From Corticium candelabrum (taxonomy: Eukaryota > Porifera > Homoscleromorpha > Homosclerophorida > Plakinidae), in the NCBI RefSeq assembly GCF_963422355.1, contig NC_085093.1, positions 1,023,051 to 1,087,050 on the forward strand: a DNA stretch of 64,000 nt, given 5' to 3'. Positions 9,358 to 20,300 of the stretch are shown here, piece after piece. Numbering within the stretch: the first letter of the stretch is position 1; each line of letters begins with the position of its first letter. The translations under genes and the position numbers were made by a program. The notes under the pieces are model-generated. The model was not told the origin of the DNA, made no database searches, and saw only the letters and a program-made list of their open reading frames with translations.

Positions 9358-11054
9358 CTATGTGATTTCCAGTGGAGCCATTCTGGTATACTTTTTATAC
9401 CTGAATTCTGCGATCATGTAAAATATGACATTAAGTATCATCATCCATGTGAGAATAACATAATAGTAGTATGGAGATGACTCATGATCATGACCATTAC
9501 TGCATCTCAAAGGACTTTTTTGTCTGACATAATACCAAGTTGGACGACTTTTCTCAATAATATATAACAAGAATGCTCCAAAGTATCTTGCTATACCTTG
9601 CATCATTTGAAGAACTCCAAATGTTGTACAACGGAATTCTCGTGGTGAAGTTGACAGAACAAATTCCATGAATCCAACAGTTGCTAAAACTTCTGACATT
9701 CCGATGATTAGATATTGAGGCACCTGTGTGTATATTGGAAGTCCTGAATGGCAATAATGAAATGTATTTCCATTAAAATGTCTAATTGTTTTCTTAAATC
9801 CACAACAACTAAGTCTAATTGACTCAACAAGACTGGCAAGGCCACATGCCAGTGCAGCCATAATCATCCCCCATCGTATTCTAGGTAACACCGTCATTGT
9901 CCTTCCTGCAATGTGTTCATATAATGGCTTGATGATGAACAACATGACAGGGACAGTTACGATGACTCCTAATGGATCAAAGCTATACGTCCAGTCTTCT
10001 GGAAGAATCGTCTCGTTGAATAAATCACTATAGTCCATTTTAAGACCTTGACTCACAAAACTACTCTCAGTTTGTGAGTCAATCATAAAATACACAATCA
10101 CTGCAGCCATGAATGGGACTAGGTTAGCTAGTCGTTTCGTGTCCTCCTCTTGCTTCTTTCTTCTTCGTTCATCCTCATTTCCAGGCTCTCTTTCATACTG
10201 CCTCAAAAGGTCAATGTTGAAATGTTGCTGTTGAGGTGTGACACACATCACGCGCCATAGTACTGAAGATTGCACGTATGCTGGGTCGGTCTACCTGACA
10301 TGGTTTGTATTGCTTGAATCTGTTTTCCAAAACCAGAGAATACACATAGCAATCAGCAGTGATCCCACACCTAGCAGATAACGCCAGAGATATCCACTGA
10401 ACCTATGATGTATATGTGAGCCCAGCCCATTGAGTGATTGCAAGTAACCACCCAACATAACAGCGATCTCGACACCCAAGTTGACAAAGAAATATGACCA
10501 ACTGACAAATGCTCCCAGGTATTTGTTTCGCTGTTCTGTTCCTGCTGTCAGTTGTTCCAGTATGAAAGGCACAGCAGTGGCACGAATTCCAGGCGAACCC
10601 ACAAGAGCAAACACACACAACCTGGATAGTAGAGACCTCGGGCAAGCGCCATGTTGGAAAATGCAAAGGCAATAGCTGATGACAAGATCAATCCTGCTCC
10701 AAGTAAGTATGCTGCCAAGCATCCGACAAGAACAGGGTAGTGACCGAATCGAGAATCACTGAGCCAGCCATACAGAGGAGATAGTATCCACGTTGTCCCC
10801 ACAATTACAGTTGACAACAATGCGCTCTCTTGGCCTAACTCAAATGTATGGAGATAGGTATGAATGTAGGGCTCGATGTTGTTGGTGATCGTATAGTATG
10901 CCACACGCTCCAACATTTGAACAAGCAGCAGCATTATCACTGCGAGCACACCAGGAGACACGCAAGGACCAAAACGTCGTTTTGATACATCTGAACGAGA
11001 CGAGCGTTCGGAGAATGAAGAAACGCCCGACTGGACGAGAGGATCACCGTCCAT
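9358..11054 (-). pseudogene. POT/SLC15-like transporter, copy 5, disrupted
   Basis: Homology to copy 4 runs end to end, but the frame is broken twice. The N-terminal part (11054 to about 10620; LERVAYY helix, SDSRFGHYP loop) continues in another frame after a one-base shift near 10615-10625, next to RGLYYPG. The second part then meets an in-frame TAG at 10291-10293, after which the same frame resumes and runs to 9358 with intact late motifs (YTQVPQYLIIGMSEV, EFVLSTSPREFRCTTFG). None of the four paralogues has an intron, and the break points lack convincing paired splice sites. A pseudogene or two assembly errors are the likeliest readings. Confidence 0.7.
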
Positions 11055-11409
11055 TTGTTTTCAATAGCTCCACCCCAACGAAAGTCACGTGTAAACCGCT
11101 AAACACTTGCAAGTGTAAGTATACTTGGAATTACTAGGACTAGGAAGTAGACACGCCTATCTGGTATGATAAGTGGCTTAGACACGCCCGTCTGGTATGA
11201 TAAGTGACCACGACTGCGTAGGGTACTCATTACTTGGTCCCTCTCGAGTGGTTCTGCTGCTGGGCAGTGGTAACTTTTGAAGATAGGTATGAAGGACGAA
11301 CTGAAACATGTTGTTTCAAGTTTCAGCAGTGTACTAGAGGGTAAAGCAGCCACTTGCAATTTTGTGCTCGTGAGGTCGCGTCACGTCGTGTTCTATTGTA
11401 GGTCTTCAC
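11055..11409. promoter_or_regulatory. Divergent promoter region, transporter 5 / SKAP-like gene
   Basis: About 355 bases between two start codons pointing outward. It contains a 28-base element present twice with a 31-base period (11149-11176 and 11180-11207, two mismatches; core TCTGGTATGATAAGTG). A GTATGA donor-like site after 11284 and TTTCTAG or GTCGCAG acceptor-like sites just before the SKAP frame suggest that part of this stretch is a spliced 5' exon of the adaptor gene. Confidence 0.5.
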
Positions 11410-12930
11410 TTGTTTCTAGCAACATCATTGTCGCAGGAACAACTGACTGCGGAAAATGAGCAAGCTCGAAAAACGTTTGCACTGGAGCTCGGTCGGCTGG
11501 TCGGCAAGCTCAAGTCTCTCGGGATTGCATCGCCGCCTCGCCCGGGGCCCAAGCCTATGGCGCAAAATGGTGGCAGTGACAGCAATCCAAAACAAGTACC
11601 GACATTGCCACCTCGAGGTAGTGGACAGTTTAGTGTGGAAGAACGTGACCTCTCTAGAGACGTGAGGTCTAATCATAATGACAATGGCGTTCTGGTGACG
11701 GAAGAAACGTACACAGACATGCAAACTGGCGAACAAAACGGAAGTAATGCAAAGCAGGAAGAGTTCTATACTGATATGGAGCCTGGTAATGAAACTGGCG
11801 TCATTCAAGATGAGTTTTACACAGTTGTCGGCGGTGAAAACGAGTCTGGAGAGCCCATTGAACAGGAAGAGTTTTATGCTGATGTCGATCCTGCAGGTAG
11901 TAGCCAGGGAATGAAAGAATGCATAGACAGTACAGATGATGAAGGCTATCCACCTAGAAGTCCTGGTAGACCAAGGTCTACTGCTTCATCAAGTTCATTG
12001 GGCACTAATTCACTTGATAGTCATTATGCTCAATTCAGTGGAACTAAATTCAAGAAGTTTAAGGCTTCCAGCTTGAAGACATCAGCCAAAGCAGGGTTCT
12101 TGGAGAAGCTGGGAGGCTATCGACACAACAAGTGGCAAAAGCGGTATTGTGTTCTTGATGATATCTGCCTCTTCTTCTTCAATTCACAAAAGGACAAAGC
12201 TCAAAACAATCAACTCTTGTTGGTAGATTATGCTGTCAGTGCTGATGTCACAGAAATCAAGGAGAAGAAGAACTTTTTGTTCAAACTATCACCCACTAGT
12301 GTAACAGAAAAATCTCGACTAAAAACATACTTCTTTCGAGCTCCAGCACAAGACACAAGAGATGAGTGGGTTGCAGCAATGTCGGCAGCATGTCAGAAGG
12401 GTACAGGTATGGGCAAACGTTGCTCAATGCTTCAACAGTACCACGATAATGATGTCGGAACTCCTTCAGCAACAGCAGCCGTGGAGCCAATTCCAACAGA
12501 TAATGATGAATTTTATGATGACACTGCTCCTGTTTTTACCATCACTCCATCAAATACCTCTGAAGATTCAGATTCTGTGGGAACACCTATGACAAAGAGA
12601 AAACCACAACCTCCACCCTTGCTTGTAGAGCCAGCTGTGACAGGACCGGTGCCATTGTCTTCCAGGCCTGACCCACCTGTGGACACTCAGCGAGTCTACT
12701 ACAATGATAAGTGGTTCAACTACAGTGATGTCTATGTTGCATTGTGGGACTGTTGTGGTGCTGAAGCTAATGAAGTGTCAGTTAGGCGAGGTAACTTAGT
12801 ACTTATTGTGGAGAAGGTTAATGCAGACTGGTGGTTAGTGACTTTGCAATCAGAAGATGATGACTTCAAGGGAAAGTCGGGTCTCATTCCATCAGCATAT
12901 CTGGACTTTGCATTTGAGGCAGTTCACTAG
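11410..12930 (+). CDS. SKAP-like adaptor (PH and SH3 domains, tandem YxxM motifs)
   Basis: Up to 506 residues in one open frame. The PH domain at about residues 228-329 (GFLEKLGGYRHNKWQKRYCV start, conserved Trp in DEWVAAM) binds membrane phosphoinositides in this family. The C-terminal SH3 at about 442-500 has ALWDC where ALYDF is usual, DWW, and GLIPSAYL. This PH-SH3 order with a short N-terminal helix and tyrosine motifs matches SKAP1/SKAP2, cytosolic adaptors that link Src-family kinases to integrin and actin control. Between residues 98 and 160 lie four spaced acidic-tyrosine motifs (Y101 YTDM, Y120 YTDM, Y137 YTVV, Y156 YADV), plus Y369 in EFYDD. The true start may lie in an upstream spliced exon: residues 1-9 overlap possible acceptors, and QEQLTAENEQ looks like genuine coding. 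Confidence 0.8.
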   Translation: MFLATSLSQEQLTAENEQARKTFALELGRLVGKLKSLGIASPPRPGPKPMAQNGGSDSNPKQVPTLPPRGSGQFSVEERDLSRDVRSNHNDNGVLVTEETYTDMQTGEQNGSNAKQEEFYTDMEPGNETGVIQDEFYTVVGGENESGEPIEQEEFYADVDPAGSSQGMKECIDSTDDEGYPPRSPGRPRSTASSSSLGTNSLDSHYAQFSGTKFKKFKASSLKTSAKAGFLEKLGGYRHNKWQKRYCVLDDICLFFFNSQKDKAQNNQLLLVDYAVSADVTEIKEKKNFLFKLSPTSVTEKSRLKTYFFRAPAQDTRDEWVAAMSAACQKGTGMGKRCSMLQQYHDNDVGTPSATAAVEPIPTDNDEFYDDTAPVFTITPSNTSEDSDSVGTPMTKRKPQPPPLLVEPAVTGPVPLSSRPDPPVDTQRVYYNDKWFNYSDVYVALWDCCGAEANEVSVRRGNLVLIVEKVNADWWLVTLQSEDDDFKGKSGLIPSAYLDFAFEAVH

Positions 12931-13015
12931 ATTGACAGTGCCTGTTTAGTTGTTTTCATAGTTTATCATTTCATTAGAGTTTTATCTAACCTATGAGTAC
13001 ACTGCTATTACAAGG

Positions 13016-14856
13016 CTAAGTAACGTTATTGAAATGCTCTTCTGCAAATTCTCGTGCTTTGAGGATTCGACTTCGACTGCACAGTAGTCATACAGGAAAT
13101 AGAACAGTGATAAACTATACAATGTTCATGATTGTCGACAGACCTGCTTGACCGACTGCTTGACCTTTCATTTCCAGTTACTTGTCGATCTGGTAACAAC
13201 AACAGGACATTATACAAGTATATGGTGTCATTTCATATCTGAGAAGTAACTACTACCTGTTTGTGCTGATCCGAGTGAAACTGATGGGTGAGACAGCGAG
13301 TCCCATACTGAAGTGATAGCAGTCAACCTGTAGGAATTTTTCAAATTTTACCAATGATGAACAACTAATGACATTTGGTTGCCACCACTAAACCTGTTTT
13401 CTAATGCTGTTTGTATTGACTGCAGTTCTTTTTCCATACTAACAAGCTGTTCTTTCACTTTATGTGTATTCAGAGCTAGAGAGAGCTAGGTTAGGACGAA
13501 ATCAGATATGGAAATCATGAATGAAGTGGAGCTGACACCTCTAGCTGCAGACGTTGGTCTCATAATTGGTCGTTTATGTTCTTCAGACAAACACTTGCCT
13601 TTCAGCACTTGCACGTCATCTACCATTTCAATGGTCTGACATATTTGTGCTACTTTGTAGTGGTAACTGCATGAAGTGTATTATGTTACTATTGTTTCAC
13701 CTAAATAAGTTTCAACCAGCTCTTTACCTTGTCTGGTCTTCACATTCAGTTAAGGTAAAACTATTCCCTGTTTGCATTTGATTAATATTTATATCACCTT
13801 CAGAATCTATTTGAGGGTTCGAATATTAGACAGACCTGCTATATTCAATTCCACCAAGTGTCTAAGCGAATTCAATTCACACTGCAAGATAGAACATTCA
13901 AAGCAATGGATTGTGGTGGCTTCATTGCAATACAATACTATGCAGTCCCATGATTCAAGCTGGTTGTGTCTGACATCCAAGATTTCTAAAGAAGGAAACT
14001 GGGCAGAGATTTCCTGTAATAACATTCCATCATACAGTCATTGAGTATATGATAGAAAATGTTGCCAACACACCTCAAACTTTGAGATACTATTATGTGC
14101 TGTGTGCAGTTCTTGCAGTTTTCTGTAGACCACATAATATCAGTTATGTATGATTTACCCTTGGCCTGCCAACAGTTGTGTCTAACTTGAGATGACCAAA
14201 TGGTTTCAAACTAGTGATTCCTGTTCGTTCAACTCTTAACCTCTGGAACAGAAATACTCACTGTTTACCAGCAATAATTGCCATTTCTGTTTCAATGTTT
14301 TGGGCAGAAGAAACACAACGAATTTAGATGACGCTATTAATTATAGTTATATCAATAAAGAGGTGGTTAGAAGATAAAACTACAATATAAACACAATAAT
14401 AAAAACAAATACGAAAACATGTTTCAACCTTCAGTGACTGTAGGAAATTCAGTTGTGGCATTACAGAAAGAGGATTCTCAGACAAGTCAAGGTCTTCAAG
14501 CTGAATAGCACGGCAATTATTCATATCAGTTGTAATACAAGCTCTGCAGCCAAACCTTTGTACAATGCTTCAAAGGTGGCAAAATGATCAGTTTGTTGTT
14601 TGATAGGCGAAGCTCTTCCAAATGAATCAGTGATCCTAGACCCTACAGAACACAAGCACTTGAAACCTCTCTCCCTCCCTAGCTCCCTCCCTCCCTCCCT
14701 CTCTCCCTCCCTCCCTCCCTCCCTCCCTCCCTCCCTCCCTCCCTCCCTCCCTCCCTCCCTCCCTCCCTCCCTCCCTACCTACCTACCTACCTACCTACCT
14801 ACCTCCCTCTCTCCCTCCCCCTCTCTCCCTCCCCCTCCCTCTCTCCCTCCCCCTCC

Positions 14857-14918
<62 letters not shown>

Positions 14919-16482
14919 ATCACACACACCTCTACTGCCTCTAAAAAATTATTGCTGAGGTCAAGGTGAGTTAAATTTGAACATCCTGCAAGTTCCCCAT
15001 GATTTAGTCTGGTGAGACAATTGTAGTCCAAACGAAGAAGTTTGAGCTTTTGTAGACATTGCAGTCCTGATTCTAATAATAATAAAAATAAGTATTAGAT
15101 AGCACAACAGAGAGATAAACAAAAATGTATCTGGCTTGCCAATCGTCTTAATTTTGTTGTGCTGCAATTTTAGTTGGCAAAGTTGTTTCAGTCTGTGCAA
15201 GACAAACCATATGTTAACCCAGTCAGACCACAGACTGCATCACAACACTGTACTTGTCCAGGTTTTCAATTCTGTGAATATTGTTAGAGTAGAGTTTTAA
15301 TTCTCTAACATCCTAGTTGCATGGCAAACCTCAATATCATTGATATAGTGCCAGTATACAAAATATTTAAAACTGTGCATGGGAGCAGCCATAAGGCAAA
15401 CAGAAATATTAACACAAATCCATCTAGAAGAAAGAATTAATTAGGACAAACACATAGACAAACAGGAATTCATTAGACAGACTGAGACCGCTATATTTGT
15501 ATATAATACAGATAACACAGATAACACATATCCGCCCTAAGGACGGAAGCACAAAGAGTCCAAGTCATAATAATTAGGTAGATAGTCACTAATCAGTCTT
15601 GAATTATACTGCCATAAACGAACAGATAACTGTTCGTGAAATTGCCTGGAAGCTTGGCCCAGAGACAAGCCAGATGATAGAAGAGACTTCTTGACAATTG
15701 ATCTCAACACCTCCAGACTATGTGCAGCCCACACTCCGTATGATTCCACCACAAGAGGGTAAAACAAACAGCCATAACTTGAAACGTTAGCAAGATGGCG
15801 TTCATCTTTGTCCACTTCCCCAGCCTCAGCAGCAGCACCAGCTTTTATGGCAGCATTAATAAGGTGAGAGGGAGTGAACAAATTCCTCACGGAAATGTCG
15901 AAATAAGCAGCCTTGCCTAGGGAAAAGTCGGGATGGAAAACGTCACCTGGTCTTGTCATAGAATGAGAGGAACAGCGTTGTTCTCGACGTACATTGAAGT
16001 TGTCTAAGAGCAACCAGTGGAAGATGACGTCACATAAGGCATCATGTCGCTTAATCCGAAGAGGACCACAGCCAAGAGCATGGTCACCAACAATGTCCAA
16101 TTCATGACCGCACACACAACGGACTGAGTGTGGGGGTGCTGGAAAAACCGGAATTCCCAAACGCAAACGCAAAGAAGTCACAAATTCACGCGGAGACATG
16201 GCCAGGCCTAGACTTGAGTTGGGGATTGCCCTCAACCAAGCCCCCGCATGAGGATATGCGACAGCACTAAAACGTGCCTGTTCTCGCAGACTAACAAAGC
16301 TGACTTTAATGCTGGATCTCAAAGCATCATCCAGAGCCTTCTGCAAGGAATGTTGTGTAGAAGAAACAGAGGACGAGACAGAACTAGTAGGTGGTAAAAG
16401 ACTTGCAAGATGTTGCCGGCATTGCACTTCACCAGGGAAAAAGGAAGAATGCTGAGTCCAATCATTTTCTTCATGTACCGGC

Positions 16483-16523
<41 letters not shown>

Positions 16524-17182
16524 AATCATATATTATTTCTTCAAGTACAACTATACATAGATGTCTAGACCATTAAATAAAAGACAAGCCAGTTAAGTCA
16601 TCACAATCTAAACATATATAGGCACTAAGCTAATTTGGCAAGCACACAAACTTATGAAGACATGGAAGCAGAGCAGACAGACAAATAGACAGACAAGCAA
16701 ATAAATAGACAGACAGACACTAAAGAGACACTATGTTGTAAGTAAAACCTAAATTAATTAATTAATTATATTTATACCAACATGTACAATCAAAATCAGC
16801 AAGACGCACGGTGCAACAGTCCAAGCCTTCTATTTTGGTTATGCTGTTGCAAGAGAGATCGAGAGTCTTCACGTGAACAAACTACAAAATTCCAAAATTT
16901 AACAATTAACCACATCAGCTAGATGTAGATACTTCAAAACTTTAGTATAATGCCTGTTCTAAGTTTGATATTCTTCTGATGTTTCTACCATGTAAATCAA
17001 TGTCGTAGATATGAGAATGGCTTCTCTCAAGCGACTCTGCAAACTGTCAGACGAAATTTTTAAAATTGCAACTTCGTCTCGCATGTTAAAAAAATTAACA
17101 CAGATATTACCACTTTGTCAGGATCTATTTCTCCCTCCAAAAACCTACTTGTTTTCAGATCTCTTTTCGTAGATTTCGACAT
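13016..17182 (-). CDS. Multi-exon leucine-rich-repeat protein
   Basis: Spliced minus-strand gene, not identified to orthologue. Exon 1 starts at 17182 (MSKSTKRD; donor near 17112). Exon 3 (about 16881-16786) holds the first LRR (VKTLDLSCNSITKIEGLD). More LRRs lie near 15195-15140 (LCQLKLQHNKIKTI), 15069-14938 (LKLLRLDYNCL, LTHLDLSNNFLEA), 14650-14560 (LEELRLSNNKL), 14540-14430 (LEDLDLSENPL), 14010-13945 (LEILDVRHNQLES) and 13876-13838 (LVELNIAG). Then follow a linker (VDDVQVLKGKCLSEE, 13640-13590), a short coiled coil (VKEQLVSMEKELQSIQ, 13480-13400), a Ser-rich stretch (13190-13110) and the last exon ending near 13016. The form resembles intracellular ciliary or centrosomal LRR proteins, but that is a guess. 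Its third intron hosts a retrotransposon fragment; another holds a long compound microsatellite. Confidence 0.65.
14676..14930. repeat. Compound simple repeat (CCCT)n-(CCTA)n-(CT)n-(CA)n
   Basis: Successive tracts of CCCT, CCTA, mixed CTCCC, CT and CA occupy an intron of the LRR gene. The apparent frames across it (Pro-Ser or Arg-Glu repeats) are low-complexity artefacts. Confidence 0.95.
15537..16484 (-). mobile_element. 5'-truncated RLE-type non-LTR retrotransposon fragment
   Basis: A 330-codon frame holding only the C-terminal end of a retroelement polyprotein. It has a C-x-C...H...C zinc knuckle (RCVCGHELDIVGDHALGCG), then RHD and a restriction-like endonuclease signature RPGD...DISV, known from non-LTR elements of the R2/R4/CRE type. 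The reverse transcriptase is missing. The upstream edge is a (TA)n tract into which the frame runs, giving a spurious Ile-Tyr repeat. The 3' edge after the stop has short TGTTATC repeats. It is inserted in the same orientation within intron 3 of the LRR gene. This is a different family from the 18.6-24.5 kb elements. Confidence 0.75.
16485..16521. repeat. (TA)n microsatellite at the 5' edge of the retroelement fragment
   Basis: About 18 TA units, abutting the truncated end of the element. Confidence 0.95.
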
Positions 17183-17340
17183 TTCCGGCAATGAACTACG
17201 TAGAAGTGTGGATTGCAGCCCCGGATGACCTTGCAGCCCCGGATGAACTCCATCACCACATTTTGCAGCCCTGGACCGCATCCGGGGCTGCAATCCACAC
17301 TGTGTCTAGGGCGAGGCTAGGTTGAATCCTGTACATGACC
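17183..17340. promoter_or_regulatory. Divergent promoter with a perfect 22-bp inverted repeat
   Basis: Only 158 bases separate the ATG of the LRR gene (minus) from that of the TUG gene (plus). Positions 17206-17227 are exactly the reverse complement of 17279-17300. Between the arms, GCAGCCCCGGATGA recurs at about 17233 and a near copy GCAGCCCTGGA at about 17265. A GC-rich core (GCAGCCCCGG) therefore occurs four times in both orientations, as in a bidirectional regulator site cluster or a short foldback element. Confidence 0.7.
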
Positions 17341-20300
17341 ATGGCCACTTTTAGTGTTTTGTGTCCAAATGGAAGACGTCAACAAGTCAAATCTAGTCTG
17401 AACAAGATAATGCTTGAGGTCGGCAGTTACTTAGCGCAATTGTTGTGAACTTTGTCGAGATAGATGAGATTGCGTGATTAGTCTACATGAATGTATTGGG
17501 ATGTGTAAAGGTTCTTGAAGAAGCGTGCAAAAAGCAAGGATTTGATTCGTCTCAGTATGGACTGAAGTAAGTTGGACTTCCTGTAAACTACGCAAACTCA
17601 GACCTGCCACCTAGCAGTGTCAAATGCGTGAGTTTGCAGGAAAAATGCGGACCTAGCAGTGTCAAAATGCGTAGTAGGTTTGCGAAAGAATGTGGGAGTT
17701 TGAATTTTTTGGACACGCTTACAATAGCATTAATATCAATAAATTTATGTCGTAAAAGTGTTAAATAATGTATATAAATATCTAATCAAAATTTAAGTAT
17801 TTGCATGCCCCTTTGGAGTAGAAGCCTTTAATTAATTTAATTATAGTGCAACAAATGTATAACCGATTGATTAATGTGCCTAATTAGCGACACAGAATCA
17901 ACACCAATTACTAAACATGATAGTTAATTAAACACAGAACTTGTACTGTACATACTACTGCCTGTTATAAAAGTCTAAGAACAAAGTACATGCACATTCT
18001 CGTGGCTAGTTGGGATGTTCTGGATTTCTATTTTTTGTGGCCTTCTTTGATCGCTTTTTCAGCAATACATATGGTAATCAGGTAGCCAACCCCTCTTCCT
18101 TTTCCACTTCTGACCGACTCCTCGGTATTTTGACCAAGTATGTTATGAAAGAGCCGGATGAAGAGAGGGGCTGGCACTTAAAAATTGATATTGGGATATC
18201 AAGTATGTACGTACACATGCATGTACTAAAACTGTAGGGTACAGTTACACAGAACAGGCATGCCCATTATTTTGGTCACATCCACCAATGGTCAGAAGAC
18301 GGGAGATTTGATGCTAAACGCGGGTAGGCAGGAGAAGGGTCCCAAATGCGGGAGTCTTCCACTCAATGTGGGAGAGTTGGCAGCTTTGTAGACTACAGAT
18401 GAATGTCATCAAATTGCACTGTCTATCTAAATCTTGACATCAAACTTTTTCCATTGCGTCCGGCAAGAGTTATATGGTTTATATTACGTAGATAATTTTG
18501 TGTCTGTTTGTGCATTTCTAGTTTGTATTTGTTTTTCAATCATGATCCCCATTAGCTAGAGATTGAAAGCTGCATGTACCTGTCTGGTATGAAAATTTAA
18601 ACTTTATTATTATTAACTACTGTTAATTATTATTATGTCGTACTCAACCAGATCAGTCTGGTTTGTAAGGTCTCTTGTAAGCACTGGAGGTAAATCTCAC
18701 CTCAGAGGTGCTTAGACCATCATGGCTGTCTAAACAGAAGACATGACTTTACACTGGATCTGGCTGGATTCAAGAAGCACTGCTTTCTGTATATGCTGCA
18801 GGTTGTGATGACCTGGAATAATGTCCAGCCACCGTGCAATACTTGCATGCACTGTGCCCAACACTCCCAACACCACTAGAACAAGCGTCCAACACTGCCA
18901 CATGTGGCTTACCTCCACCCGCAAGTCACTGTATTTTGTCAACTTCTCAGCCTGTTTCCTGAGGATGTTGCCATCAGCAGGACAGCTGATATCAATAAGA
19001 AGACAAGTCGTGTTTGTCTTCCTATTTCTGAAACAGATGTCAAGATGATTGGCACTGATCTTCCTAGCAGTAGGGATGGCTGTATCCTACATCATAGTGA
19101 TGTCCGTCTCCACAGCCTATCAGGATGATGCCGGTACCATCTGCTCTCCACTGGAACCCCAATACGACAACAAATGTTCCAGTGGATAATGGAGACCACC
19201 TGATTGTGTCGATCAGTGTAGTTCATCGGTGCCAAGACACTACAGCCTGCCACAATGTGGTCAACTGTTTCCAGGCCTACACTGCACAAGCGGCAAGTGG
19301 GACTGACATCTCGATGCAGAATGTTGCATTCATAATACCAAGTCCAAAGAGATTGGTCTGAGCAGCAACAATCAGTCTCTCAGTTGCAGCAGGAAGATTC
19401 AATGACTTCAGCCATCTGTAGGTGTCTTTCCTGGCCAAAGGTGGTTCTCAGTGAGACGACGATATGACCATGCGTAGGTTTTCTGCTCCAAGACTATGCA
19501 GGCTCTGCAAAGTGTTGTCCTTAGAGAGACTCCCCTGCAGCTATGCAGTAAACTGATGGGCCATGCGTTGGATTGAATGAGAGGACCTCCTAACATCACA
19601 CTCCTGTACCAATTGCATGAAGAGATCAGAGCTGTTACGAAGGTAACAGTCCATCCCCACAATACAAGACTGATACGTCGACTCAATCTGTTGGAACCAC
19701 CCTCGGTGCACGGAGCGTATAGCCAGTCAACGTCTGCCGCAGGATGGTGGACACTGTGCATAGAGAGAAGTTTTCTTGTCCATTGATCAAGCTGCTGCAG
19801 ATTCATGGTCCTCCAATGAATGACACCAAAACTGTTAGGGAGAACCGGCAGTGCAAACCTGTTGATAGCCAGAATCTTGTTCCGATTGTACAATTCGGTC
19901 CGGAGAACCATCTTTACTCTACGAAAGTACTCACGACGGAGCGTCTCCCACATAGTGCTGTGCTGGATACCGCTACTCTCGTCCACACCCAAATACTTGT
20001 AGACTTGACCCGGTTCCAGACAGTTGATGGGTGCCATTGTTCCTACCGTCATCCCAGAATTATGTCCAGAGAGCTTGCCGTTGATAAATGTGCTGTTTCA
20101 GACCAAATTTCATCTGGATGTCATCAGAGAAGGTACGAACCGTGTGCAACAACCCTTTCAGCTGATCAGGATTTCTGCCATACAGCTTCAGATCATCCAT
20201 GTAAAGTAGATGACTGACAAGCTGATGTTTGGTAGTCTCACCACGCCCCCCCCCCCCCCAGTGCTCATCCAATAGCCGTAACCAGTTCTACGCAACTCCA

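Noticed and set aside
10275-10293. Intron in transporter copy 5 to explain the stop codon
   Set aside because: The frame is the same on both sides of the TAG, paralogues have no intron here, and no matching acceptor is seen close by.
14690-14780. CRISPR-like regular repeat
   Set aside because: Four-base simple repeats without spacers, in a eukaryotic intron.
14600-15031. Pro/Ser- or Arg/Glu-repeat frames on both strands
   Set aside because: They only read through the CCCT/CCTA/CT/CA microsatellite. The genuine coding in this area is the LRR exon at 15069-14938.
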